NCBI GenBank assembly: GCA_046717125.1
Contig: JBKJVQ010000118.1
Coordinates: forward strand, 1-5,249
DNA from: JBKJVQ01 sp046717125
Lineage (GTDB): Bacteria; Pseudomonadota; Alphaproteobacteria; Rhizobiales; Methyloligellaceae
Direction: 5' to 3'
DNA: 5,249 nucleotides
A program made the position numbers and the translations under genes. Positions within the stretch are counted from its first letter, which is position 1; every line of letters begins with the position of its first letter. Shown here piece after piece: positions 1-5,243 of the stretch. The notes under the pieces were generated by a model that worked only from the letters and a program-made list of their open reading frames with translations, was not told where the DNA came from and did not search any database.

Positions 1-421
1 TGTGTGTCATGAGGAACTGCGGCTTGCGCAGGTCTTTGCTGAGGGTGGATGCCCAGTCCCCGTCGATATCCGGGGCTGCGGCGAAGATCGGAGAGAATAG
101 GATCCGCTCAAGCAGCCGGACCCGCGCGCGATACACATCGAAGAAGCGGTATCGGCGCGCTTCGATCGAGAGGAGCAGGAGAACCAGCAGCATAGCAAAT
201 AACAGAACCCCGTGGTGCGCTGTCGGCGTCGAAAGCGAGATAGAGAGCATTGCGGCCACAACGGTGGTGATGGCCCAGTTGCTGGTGCGATCGATGCGGT
301 CGCGCCAGCCAGCCATTCGACTGATCTCCGCTCGATGAAAATGCGCCAGGGTGTTGATGTACTCCGCCGAGGTGGTCGGGATAGGCCGAAGAGGTTCCCG
401 GGCGATGCGCGGCAAATGCAT
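1..421 (-). CDS. DUF2270 family membrane protein (partial, 3' end outside window)
   Basis: Partial gene. The first 140 codons are present and the C-terminus lies beyond the left edge. I translated the minus strand by hand. The frame opens after an in-frame TGA just upstream, and the first ATG is at 421-419. Family hallmarks are visible: a soluble N-terminus with 'AHFHRAEISR' (about residues 26-35) and 'WRDRIDRTSNWAI' (39-51), membrane segment 1 (about 49-65), membrane segment 2 (about 71-86), then the basic 'IEARRYRFFDVYRARVR' (86-102) and the start of the cytoplasmic C-terminal part. From memory, DUF2270 proteins are about 220-240 residues, so roughly 90 are missing here. The biochemical function of the family is unknown. 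No clear Shine-Dalgarno sequence precedes the ATG, so the start could lie slightly inside (conservation begins near residue 18). The gene is transcribed away from the membrane-protein fragment at 630-1046. Confidence 0.85.
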   Translation of the reverse strand, partial: MHLPRIAREPLRPIPTTSAEYINTLAHFHRAEISRMAGWRDRIDRTSNWAITTVVAAMLSISLSTPTAHHGVLLFAMLLVLLLLSIEARRYRFFDVYRARVRLLERILFSPIFAAAPDIDGDWASTLSKDLRKPQFLMTH

Positions 422-584
422 CTGTGGGATGTGGTGCTGTCATGGCACGCCGGCACACAAGCTCGGCTTGGTTTCGCCCGAGAATATTTTGACGCCGCGC
501 CTGATCTGGGCTCCGAACTCGCGCAGTTTAACAGCGCACGCCATCTGTTCGAGTTATCGCCGGAAGACGATCCAAACAGGTTAG
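422..584. other. Stretch with no convincing gene between divergent genes
   Basis: This stretch separates the DUF2270 start from the plus-strand membrane protein. Two plus-strand frames stay open across it. One (phase of position 416) reads as a moderately normal protein rich in Asp, Glu and Leu. The other is in phase with the downstream gene and ends at TAG 582-584. Neither has a start with a ribosome binding site or a recognisable motif. It could hold the promoter of the minus-strand gene, or decayed upstream coding sequence of the plus-strand gene. I see no clear promoter or hairpin. Confidence 0.4.
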
Positions 585-629
585 AAGCAGCAAAACGCCT
601 GGCTCCCATGGCCTTGGGAGAGCGCGCGC

Positions 630-1046
630 GTGGCGCTGGTCTATTACGCGCAGAACGCCCAGCCCATGATGAAGAATGCCGCCTTTCTCACCGCCATCGT
701 CTACGGGCTGTCGGTGATCGTCTTCGCGCTAATGCTCGCGCCCGCTGCCGCGCTCGTCTGGTTCATGCCAGGCGGCTGGTCGGCATTGAGCGTCGCGTTC
801 GCGCTGATTTTCGCCTGGGCGGTGAAGGCGGCGCTGCTCGAGCCTTTCGCCATTGCCTGCATGATGCAAGCCTATTTTACGACCATCGAGGGCCAGACGC
901 CTGATCCCGAATGGGACGCGCGTCTCTCGCAGGTTTCGAAAAAGTTCAACGAACTGAAGGAGAAGGGCGGCCTGTGGGGCTCCGCCCCGCCCACCGCCGC
1001 GCCGGCATTCGGTAGGGCAATCCGTCCGACCAGCTTCGTTCCCTGA
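630..1046 (+). CDS. Membrane protein of unknown function, probably a C-terminal fragment
   Basis: 138 codons from GTG 630, although the frame is open from 585, just after TAG 582-584. Two or three hydrophobic segments are visible: about residues 17-46, broken at the Pro-rich 'LAPAAALVWFMPGGW', and about 54-80 'FALIFAWAVKAALLEPFAIA'. A charged tail follows ('EGQTPDPEWDARLSQVSKKF', 87-106) and then an Ala/Pro-rich end. The text resembles the C-terminal half of a larger uncharacterised alphaproteobacterial membrane protein that I remember only from general familiarity. The open frame before the GTG ('PWPWESAR') also looks like part of the protein. There is no Shine-Dalgarno sequence at the GTG. 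I infer a gene that has lost its N-terminal half, so it may be a pseudogene. A short independent gene remains possible. Confidence 0.6.
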   Translation: MALVYYAQNAQPMMKNAAFLTAIVYGLSVIVFALMLAPAAALVWFMPGGWSALSVAFALIFAWAVKAALLEPFAIACMMQAYFTTIEGQTPDPEWDARLSQVSKKFNELKEKGGLWGSAPPTAAPAFGRAIRPTSFVP

Positions 1047-1140
1047 GGACCAGCATTCAGAATCTGGATCGTCTGCCTACAGAGCATTCTGGCCAGGGGA
1101 GGCACGGCCTGCAAATCGTGCGCGAGGTGAAGCCTTTTTC
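1047..1140. other. Intergenic region upstream of the csp promoter
   Basis: About 94 bases between the stop of the membrane-protein fragment and the csp promoter. No start codon with a ribosome binding site and no strong hairpin followed by T residues is visible, so the upstream gene has no obvious intrinsic terminator of its own. Confidence 0.4.
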
Positions 1141-1169
1141 TTGCCGCACCGCGCGGAAACGCTTATATA
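1141..1169 (+). promoter_or_regulatory. Predicted sigma-70-type promoter of the cold-shock gene
   Basis: A -35 box TTGCCG (1141-1146) and a -10 box TATATA (1164-1169) are separated by exactly 17 bases. This is the best housekeeping-type promoter in the window. It predicts a transcript start near 1175-1177 and therefore a leader of about 140 nt before the csp ATG, which fits the long leaders typical of cspA-type genes. The start site itself is inferred. Confidence 0.65.
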
Positions 1170-1208
1170 GGCGAGTATTCGAGCTTGCCGGTTTGCCCTT
1201 GCAGCCTT

Positions 1209-1224
1209 CCCCTCTTCGGAGGGG
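1209..1224 (+). promoter_or_regulatory. UUCG-capped hairpin in the csp leader
   Basis: CCCCTC (1209-1214) pairs perfectly with GAGGGG (1219-1224) around a TTCG loop, giving a six-base-pair stem with an unusually stable tetraloop. It lies inside the predicted leader of csp, about 35 nt after the inferred transcript start. The following TTCTTC is not a proper U-tract, so a leader structure acting on mRNA stability or translation is more likely than a terminator, but attenuation cannot be excluded. Confidence 0.5.
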
Positions 1225-1254
1225 TTCTTCAAGACACAGGTTAAGTTCGGATAC

Positions 1255-1274
1255 GAGGTCGCGCGAGGTCGCGC
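1255..1274 (+). repeat. Tandem 10-bp direct repeat in the csp leader
   Basis: GAGGTCGCGC occurs twice back to back (1255-1264 and 1265-1274). The second copy overlaps a short potential stem in which GCGCG at 1271-1275 pairs with CGCGC a few bases downstream. The two copies offer alternative pairing registers within the leader. This may be chance in a GC-rich region. Confidence 0.5.
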
Positions 1275-1317
1275 GCCCTTATCGCGCCTGAATGCGCCCA
1301 CTCTCAAGGAAACGACA

Positions 1318-1527
1318 ATGACGCCTGGTACCGTGAAATTCTACAACGCCGATCGTGGCTTCGGCTTCATCCAGCCCGAGGATGGCTCCAAGGACGTGTT
1401 CGTCCACGCCACCGCGCTGGAAGCAGCAGGCATGCGCATTCTGACCGAAGGTCAGAAGGTGCAGTTCGACACCGCAACCGACGCCCGCAGCGGCAAAATC
1501 GCAGTCAAGACCATCCAGGCGGCGTAA
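1318..1527 (+). CDS. Cold-shock protein, CspA family
   Basis: 69 residues, the usual size of a single cold-shock domain (S1-like OB fold). The protein binds single-stranded RNA and DNA in the cytoplasm and is expected to act as an RNA chaperone. The RNP1 motif is seen as 'RGFGFIQPEDG' (residues 13-23) and RNP2 as 'DVFVH' (26-30), with the typical N-terminus 'GTVKFYNADRGFGFI'. Tyr9 and the 'FVHATALEAAG' segment fit alphaproteobacterial members. The start ATG is supported by AAGGA at 1306-1310, seven bases upstream. The gene stands alone as one unit: promoter at 1141-1169, structured leader, coding sequence and strong terminator 26 bases after the stop. Cold induction is plausible from the long leader but is not shown by the sequence. 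Which csp paralogue this is cannot be told. Confidence 0.96.
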   Translation: MTPGTVKFYNADRGFGFIQPEDGSKDVFVHATALEAAGMRILTEGQKVQFDTATDARSGKIAVKTIQAA

Positions 1528-1553
1528 CTTCCGCCCGCTTTTGGCGGCACATG

Positions 1554-1588
1554 AGGCCCCGCGACTGCAAAGTCGCGGGGCCTTTATT
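1554..1588 (+). terminator. Strong intrinsic terminator of csp
   Basis: A perfect 13-bp stem (AGGCCCCGCGACT at 1554-1566 with its complement at 1571-1583) closes on a GNRA-type GCAA loop and is followed by TTTATT. It starts 26 bases after the csp stop. Read on the minus strand, the hairpin is not followed by T residues, so it should stop plus-strand transcription best, although minus-strand genes converge on it. Confidence 0.93.
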
Positions 1589-1633
1589 GTGTCAGGAAGC
1601 GCCTACGCGGCCGGCAGGATTCCCACGTCGCAC

Positions 1634-1825
1634 TCAACGTCCGGTAAGATGCCGTTCCAGCGCCAGGCGCTCGTACGATTCGGTGCTGCTCTTGATGCGG
1701 TACTGTGGCTCGCCGTTCTCGGTCGCAGGCACAAGAGCCACGACGTGGTAGTCCCCCGCGGATGCCGGAACCAGCGGGGCGAAAAATCCGACCTGTTGCG
1801 CAATGCGATAACGATGTGTGCTCAT
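1634..1825 (-). CDS. Small conserved hypothetical protein (SH3-like short family)
   Basis: 63 residues from ATG 1825-1823 to TGA 1636-1634. I recognise the pattern of a short alphaproteobacterial hypothetical family: 'HRYRIAQQVGF' near the N-terminus (usually YRIGQ-V-F), a central 'GDYHVVALVPA', then 'GEPQYRIKSSTESYERLALE' (38-57), where QYRIK..E..ER is the most conserved stretch. No function is known to me. The compact beta-rich pattern suggests an SH3-like fold, which is inference. G/C at third codon positions is high. No good Shine-Dalgarno sequence precedes this ATG, and the frame stays open upstream to a TTG at 2089 (151 residues), so a longer protein is possible. I prefer the short form because the family pattern begins here. 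It lies downstream of the transporter on the same strand and converges with csp. Confidence 0.7.
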   Translation of the reverse strand: MSTHRYRIAQQVGFFAPLVPASAGDYHVVALVPATENGEPQYRIKSSTESYERLALERHLTGR

Positions 1826-1896
1826 GCGGGGCACTGTAACACGCCGCGCAGGAAAATGTGGCGGAGATTGGGACGCAAAAACCTCTCGATCGTCGT

Positions 1897-2049
1897 TCAA
1901 AATGTCGCATCCGGTAGCAGATCGGCGCGTGCCCACAGCGTCATGACGCGCGTGTGCCCGTTGCGCGATCTGTCCGGCTGCTTCGATCCAGAGCGCGGGG
2001 CGCTTTTCCGTCCGGGCCGTGAAGACGGAGCCCATGACATGTGCGTCAT
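1897..2049 (-). CDS. Doubtful 50-residue ORF with good ribosome binding site
   Basis: ATG 2049-2047 is preceded by AGGAG (2062-2058) with eight bases between, the best Shine-Dalgarno sequence in this stretch, and the frame closes at TGA 1899-1897. The product is rich in Ser, Arg and Pro for its first 30 residues and then becomes protein-like ('NGHTRVMTLWARADLLPD'). I do not recognise it. A different minus-strand frame across 2089-1950 ('VFTARTEKRPALWIEAAGQI') has better third-position G/C in the first half. The two frames may be halves of one gene joined by a frameshift, or one may be an accidental overlap. The transporter stop lies 70 bases upstream, so it could be the next gene of that transcript. 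Confidence 0.3.
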   Translation of the reverse strand: MTHMSWAPSSRPGRKSAPRSGSKQPDRSRNGHTRVMTLWARADLLPDATF

Positions 2050-2118
2050 ATCGCTTGCTCCTGAGAAGCTTGGCAAGCAGCCTGTTCAACGGAGCGGGTA
2101 TTCATCCGTCCGATCAGC

Positions 2119-3579
2119 CTATTTAAACAGCCAGTCCGCCGTGAGCATTGTCGCGGCGGTGATCACGACCAGCCCGATCAGGTTGAGCCAGAATCCTGCC
2201 AGCGCCATCTGCGCGATCGTGACCCGGCCGGATGCATAGACGATCGCATTGGGCGGCGTGCCGACGGGCAGCATGAAGGAGCAGCCCGCCGCCAAGGCCA
2301 GCGGCACGGTGAGCAGCATCGGGTCGAGCCCGAGGCCGAGCGCTACGGCCCCGCCTAGAGGCACGAAGATGGCGGAAGCCGCGGTATTGCTCATCAGCTC
2401 GGTGAGGAGAAGCATGCCGAGAGTCGCCGCCGCGATCAGGAACACTAGCGGCCAGGCGGCGAATGCCTGCATCTGCGCGCCGAGCCAGGCGGCGAGCCCG
2501 CTTGTGCCGATGGCGGCAGCAAGACTGAGGCCCCCGCCGAACAGGATCAGCACCCCCCATGGCAGATCGTCGAGATCGCGCCAGATCAGGAGCGGTCCAC
2601 CTTTGGCGTCGCCCGACGGCACGATGAACATGGCGAGCGCGCCGCCAATGGCGATGGTCGTATCGGTGAAGCCCGGCAGGGTCTTCTCGACCAGCGGCTG
2701 CAGGATCCAGGCAAGCGCAGTTGCCATCACGACGAGCCCGGTGCGAATCTCGGGGGCACGGATGCGCCCCAATGCCGCCAGCTCGCTGGCGATCGCCTCC
2801 GCCGCACGTGCGCCGAGGCTGGCGGGCGCTGGATAGAGCCGCGCGAGCACAGCCCAGACGGCGAGGATCATGGTGACGACCACCGGCACGCCGATCACCA
2901 TCCAAGTGCCAAAGCCGATCTCGATCCCGTGTTCCCGCGCCATATAGGCTGCGAGCAGCGCGGTCGGCGTTGAGCCTATCAGCGTGCCGAGACCGCCGAT
3001 CGTCGAAGCGTAGGCGACGGCGAGCACGAGCGCGGTGTCGAGCTGGCCGAAGCCTTCTTCGCCGCGCGCGCGTCCCTCGCCGAGATAGGCGATCACCGAC
3101 AGCGCGACGGGCAGCATCATGATCGCGGTCGACGTGTTGTTCACCCACATGGAGATGAAGGCGGTAGCGAACAGGAAGCCGCCCAGCAGCCGGTTCGGCG
3201 ATGTGCCGACGAACGAAACGACGGAGATGCCGATGCGCTTGTGGAGGCCCCAGCGCTGCATGGCGATGCCCAGCACGAAGCCGCCGAGGAAAAGGAAGAT
3301 GACGGGATCGGCGTAGGGCGCTGCCGCATCCTTGCCCGAGGCAAGGTTCAGCATGGGCAGTGCGACGAGGGGAACAAGCGCGGTGGCGGGTATCGGGATC
3401 GGTTCGGTGATCCAGAAGATCGCCATCAGCATGGCGAGGCCCGCCACGCGCCAGGCTTCCGGCGACATGCCGCCGGGCGGCAGCGTCACGATCGTGATGA
3501 CGAGCGCGGCAATGCCGGCGAAAAAGCCGATCAGCCTGCGCTGCGTGCGCCGCCGTTTCTCCACGCCGTCGACTGTCAT
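2119..3579 (-). CDS. SLC13/DASS family anion:sodium symporter
   Basis: 486 residues, normal for the divalent anion:sodium symporter family, which imports dicarboxylates, citrate or sulfate across the inner membrane with sodium. The N-terminus is short and basic, followed by many hydrophobic segments. Family marks: 'WITEPIPIPATALVPL' (56-71), first substrate-loop motif 'MWVNNTSTAIMMLP' (144-157), 'GGLGTLIGSTPT' (195-206), second motif 'LMSNTAASAIFVP' (395-407) and the signature 'FMLPVGTPPNAIVYASG' (435-451). The first SNT motif reads NNT and the second is a standard SNT. No TrkA-C domains are inserted. I chose ATG 3579-3577 because GAGG lies five bases upstream and the protein then begins with the usual basic tail. 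The open frame upstream to 3708 would overlap ada. The substrate cannot be assigned from sequence. It is divergent from ada with 93 bases between. Confidence 0.93.
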   Translation of the reverse strand: MTVDGVEKRRRTQRRLIGFFAGIAALVITIVTLPPGGMSPEAWRVAGLAMLMAIFWITEPIPIPATALVPLVALPMLNLASGKDAAAPYADPVIFLFLGGFVLGIAMQRWGLHKRIGISVVSFVGTSPNRLLGGFLFATAFISMWVNNTSTAIMMLPVALSVIAYLGEGRARGEEGFGQLDTALVLAVAYASTIGGLGTLIGSTPTALLAAYMAREHGIEIGFGTWMVIGVPVVVTMILAVWAVLARLYPAPASLGARAAEAIASELAALGRIRAPEIRTGLVVMATALAWILQPLVEKTLPGFTDTTIAIGGALAMFIVPSGDAKGGPLLIWRDLDDLPWGVLILFGGGLSLAAAIGTSGLAAWLGAQMQAFAAWPLVFLIAAATLGMLLLTELMSNTAASAIFVPLGGAVALGLGLDPMLLTVPLALAAGCSFMLPVGTPPNAIVYASGRVTIAQMALAGFWLNLIGLVVITAATMLTADWLFK

Positions 3580-3672
3580 GCGTCCCTCAAATGCGGGCCA
3601 CCTTGCAGAGAAAACCGATTTGACCGCAAGGACCGGAGTGCGCGGGCTCTCTTGCGCGCATATGTTTGCATT
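3580..3672. promoter_or_regulatory. Divergent promoter region between transporter and ada
   Basis: 93 bases must hold the promoters of both divergent genes. On the plus strand TATGTT (3661-3666) is a fair -10 box ending seven bases before the ada ATG, with no good -35 box. A TTGACC at 3620-3625 lacks a matching -10 at normal spacing. On the minus strand the sequence at 3657-3650 reads GCGCAAGA, which matches the end of the E. coli ada-promoter Ada box as I remember it. The wider CAT-N6-GCAA differs by one base from the AAT-N6-GCAA consensus. TGCGCGCA at 3653-3660 is an 8-bp palindrome. Individual assignments are tentative. Confidence 0.45.
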
Positions 3673-4752
3673 ATGAGCACGATCCTGAAGACAGCACCGA
3701 TTGCGCAATCCGATGAAGACGATGAACGCTGGCAGGCCGTGCTGCGTCGCGACGCGACGAACGATGGTCAGTTCTATCTCTCAGTGGCTTCGACCGGCAT
3801 CTATTGTCGCCCCGGCTGCCCCGCGCGCACGCCAAAGCGCGAGAACGTCGCCTTTCATGCCACGCGCGAGCAAGCCGAGCGCGCAGGCTTCCGTCCCTGC
3901 AAACGCTGCAAGCCGGACCGGCCATCGCTCGCCGAGGAGCATGCCGCCCGTGTGACGGAGGCCTGCCGCCTGATCGAGACGGCCGAGGATGAACCGCGCC
4001 TTGCCGACCTTGCGGCGCAGGCAGGCCTCTCCCCGCATCATTTTCACCGTGTCTTCAAGGCGATCGCGGGCGTGACCCCCAAGGCCTACGCGCTCGCGCA
4101 TCGCCACGCGCGCGTCCGCACAGAGCTCGGAAAGGACAAGACCGTGACCGAAGCCATTCATGGGGCCGGCTATAATTCCGCCGGCCGATTCTACGCCAGC
4201 GCTCCGGACGTACTCGGCATGACGCCAACGAAGTTCCGCAAGGGCGGCGTGGGCGAGGACATAAATTTCGCCGTGGGCACAACCTCCCTCGGCAAGGTTC
4301 TGGTCGCAGCAACTGAGAAGGGCGTCTGCGCCATTCTGTTCGGCGACTCGTCCGAGGCGCTGGAAGACGAGCTACGCGCGTATTTCCCGAAGGCGCGGGT
4401 CATCGCGGGGGACAAGGATTTCGACCACGTCGTTTCCATCGTGATCGCGTTCGTCGAAGAGCCGCGCCGGGGTCTCGACCTGCCGCTGGACATCCGCGGT
4501 ACCGCCTTCCAGCACCGCGTCTGGCAAGCCCTGCGCGACATTCCCGCCGGCAAGACCGCGACCTACGCGGAGATTGCGGCGAAGATCGGCGCGCCCAAGG
4601 CCGTGCGCGCGGTGGGATCGGCTTGCGGGGCCAACCCGATTGCCGTCGCCGTGCCGTGCCATCGCGTCATCGGCAGCAGTGGCGCTCTCACCGGCTATCG
4701 TGGCGGCCTGCCGCGCAAGCGCATCCTGCTCGACCGCGAGGCCAAATCGTGA
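3673..4752 (+). CDS. ada: Bifunctional Ada: methylphosphotriester/O6-methylguanine-DNA methyltransferase and transcriptional regulator
   Basis: 359 residues, close to the 354 of E. coli Ada, with all three parts. The N-terminal zinc domain has 'GIYCRPGCPAR' (42-52) and 'FRPCKRCKPD' (73-82). Cys45, Cys49, Cys76 and Cys79 are the four zinc ligands, and Cys45 corresponds to the phosphotriester methyl acceptor. An AraC-type helix-turn-helix region covers about 93-190 ('LADLAAQAGLSPHHFHRVFK', then 'GYNSAGRFYASAPDVLGMTP'). The C-terminal O6-alkylguanine transferase (about 197-357) has 'GTAFQHRVWQALRDIPAG' and the active-site 'AVAVPCHRVIG' with acceptor Cys329. It repairs alkylated DNA by suicidal transfer, and the self-methylated form activates its own regulon in the well-studied enzyme. 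Start ATG 3673 fits the family N-terminus. No Shine-Dalgarno sequence precedes it and the candidate -10 box is only seven bases away, so a leaderless mRNA is possible. Its stop overlaps the next gene. Confidence 0.96.
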   Translation: MSTILKTAPIAQSDEDDERWQAVLRRDATNDGQFYLSVASTGIYCRPGCPARTPKRENVAFHATREQAERAGFRPCKRCKPDRPSLAEEHAARVTEACRLIETAEDEPRLADLAAQAGLSPHHFHRVFKAIAGVTPKAYALAHRHARVRTELGKDKTVTEAIHGAGYNSAGRFYASAPDVLGMTPTKFRKGGVGEDINFAVGTTSLGKVLVAATEKGVCAILFGDSSEALEDELRAYFPKARVIAGDKDFDHVVSIVIAFVEEPRRGLDLPLDIRGTAFQHRVWQALRDIPAGKTATYAEIAAKIGAPKAVRAVGSACGANPIAVAVPCHRVIGSSGALTGYRGGLPRKRILLDREAKS

Positions 4753-5180
4753 TCCTCGCCGCGCCGCTCGCGGTCATGATCGCACTCCTGATTGCGCCCG
4801 GCGGCGCGGCTGAGGACGAGATCATGCTGAAGCCCGGCGCCTATGCCGTGGAGGTCGACTTGCAGCTCCCGCATCTGGGCAATGCCGGCGCGAAGAAGCG
4901 GGAAACGATCTGCGTCACGGATCAGGAAAGCCACGGACTGCGTGTGCTCAGCAGCAATAATCCGCTCGGCAAATGCCCGATCTCGAACATCGCCCAAGAC
5001 GGAACGAGGCTGACCTTCGACATCGTTTGTCCGGGGCCGAACGCCGCTCGCGCCTCGGCCATGTACACGCTCGGCCCGGAGGCTTTCCATGGCCGCATAA
5101 CCATGGACATGGGCGGCAAGAACATGACCATGACGGAAGTCCAGGAGGGCCTGCGCGACGGGGATTGCGCCGCGCCTTAG
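4749..5180 (+). CDS. Exported DUF3617 domain protein
   Basis: 143 residues from GTG 4749, which overlaps the ada TGA as GTGA, so translation coupled to ada is likely. A hydrophobic N-terminus (about residues 1-20, 'ILAAPLAVMIALLIAPGGAA') looks like a signal peptide with cleavage near 20-21, placing the product in the periplasm. The mature part follows the DUF3617 pattern: 'MLKPGAYAVEV' at the start of the domain, 'ETICVTDQE', 'GKCPISNIAQDGTRLTFDIVCPGP', 'FHGRITMDMGGKNMTMT' and the closing 'GDC'. Cys55, Cys76, Cys94 and Cys140 are at the conserved positions and may form two disulfides. The function of the family is unknown. The open frame upstream lies inside ada and is its shadow, so the GTG is the sensible start. 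A role in alkylation stress is suggested only by position. Confidence 0.85.
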   Translation: MILAAPLAVMIALLIAPGGAAEDEIMLKPGAYAVEVDLQLPHLGNAGAKKRETICVTDQESHGLRVLSSNNPLGKCPISNIAQDGTRLTFDIVCPGPNAARASAMYTLGPEAFHGRITMDMGGKNMTMTEVQEGLRDGDCAAP

Positions 5181-5220
5181 CCGTTGACATTAGAGCAGGA
5201 TTTATCTGGACTCGGTCGTC

Positions 5221-5243
5221 ATGGCCGGGCTTGTCCCGGCCAT
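5221..5243. repeat. REP-like intergenic palindrome
   Basis: ATGGCCGGG (5221-5229) and CCCGGCCAT (5235-5243) form a perfect 9-bp inverted repeat around CTTGT. The sequence GTCATGGCCGGGCTTGTCCC and its continuation match the type of short palindromic repeat scattered through the intergenic regions of many alphaproteobacteria. Its minus-strand translation gives the familiar artefact peptide MDGRDKPGHDD. The window ends six bases later, so the element may be incomplete. It lies 40 bases after the DUF3617 stop and could protect or end that mRNA. Confidence 0.75.

Noticed and set aside
7..609. Minus-strand 200-codon ORF
   Set aside because: Ser/Arg/Cys-rich text typical of a shadow. The DUF2270 gene occupies another frame of the same strand.
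212..904. Plus-strand 230-codon ORF
   Set aside because: The left part is antisense to DUF2270 and the right part is an Arg/Ala/His-rich shadow of the membrane protein. Only the middle (416-620) looks protein-like and it has no start or motif.
1541..2239. Plus-strand 232-codon ORF after csp
   Set aside because: It runs through the terminator and antisense to the minus-strand genes, with no ribosome binding site and no recognisable domain.
2123..3148. Minus-strand 341-codon ORF inside the transporter
   Set aside because: Arg/Ala/Asp-rich shadow of the DASS gene in another frame.
3241..3672. 144-codon N-terminal extension of Ada
   Set aside because: It lies antisense over the transporter 5' end, has low-complexity Arg/Gly/His text and is not part of any Ada domain. 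ATG 3673 fits the family.
3662..3676. Four-codon ORF (ATG 3662) ending in an ATGA overlap with ada
   Set aside because: There is no ribosome binding site, it would probably not be transcribed if the -10 box lies at 3661-3666, and such overlaps occur by chance.
3580..3708. 43-codon N-terminal extension of the transporter
   Set aside because: It would overlap ada, and ATG 3579 has a good Shine-Dalgarno sequence.
5184..5212. Promoter starting with a perfect TTGACA at 5184-5189
   Set aside because: At 17 bases the -10 position reads TGGACT, and the better AT-rich hexamers are only 11-13 bases away.
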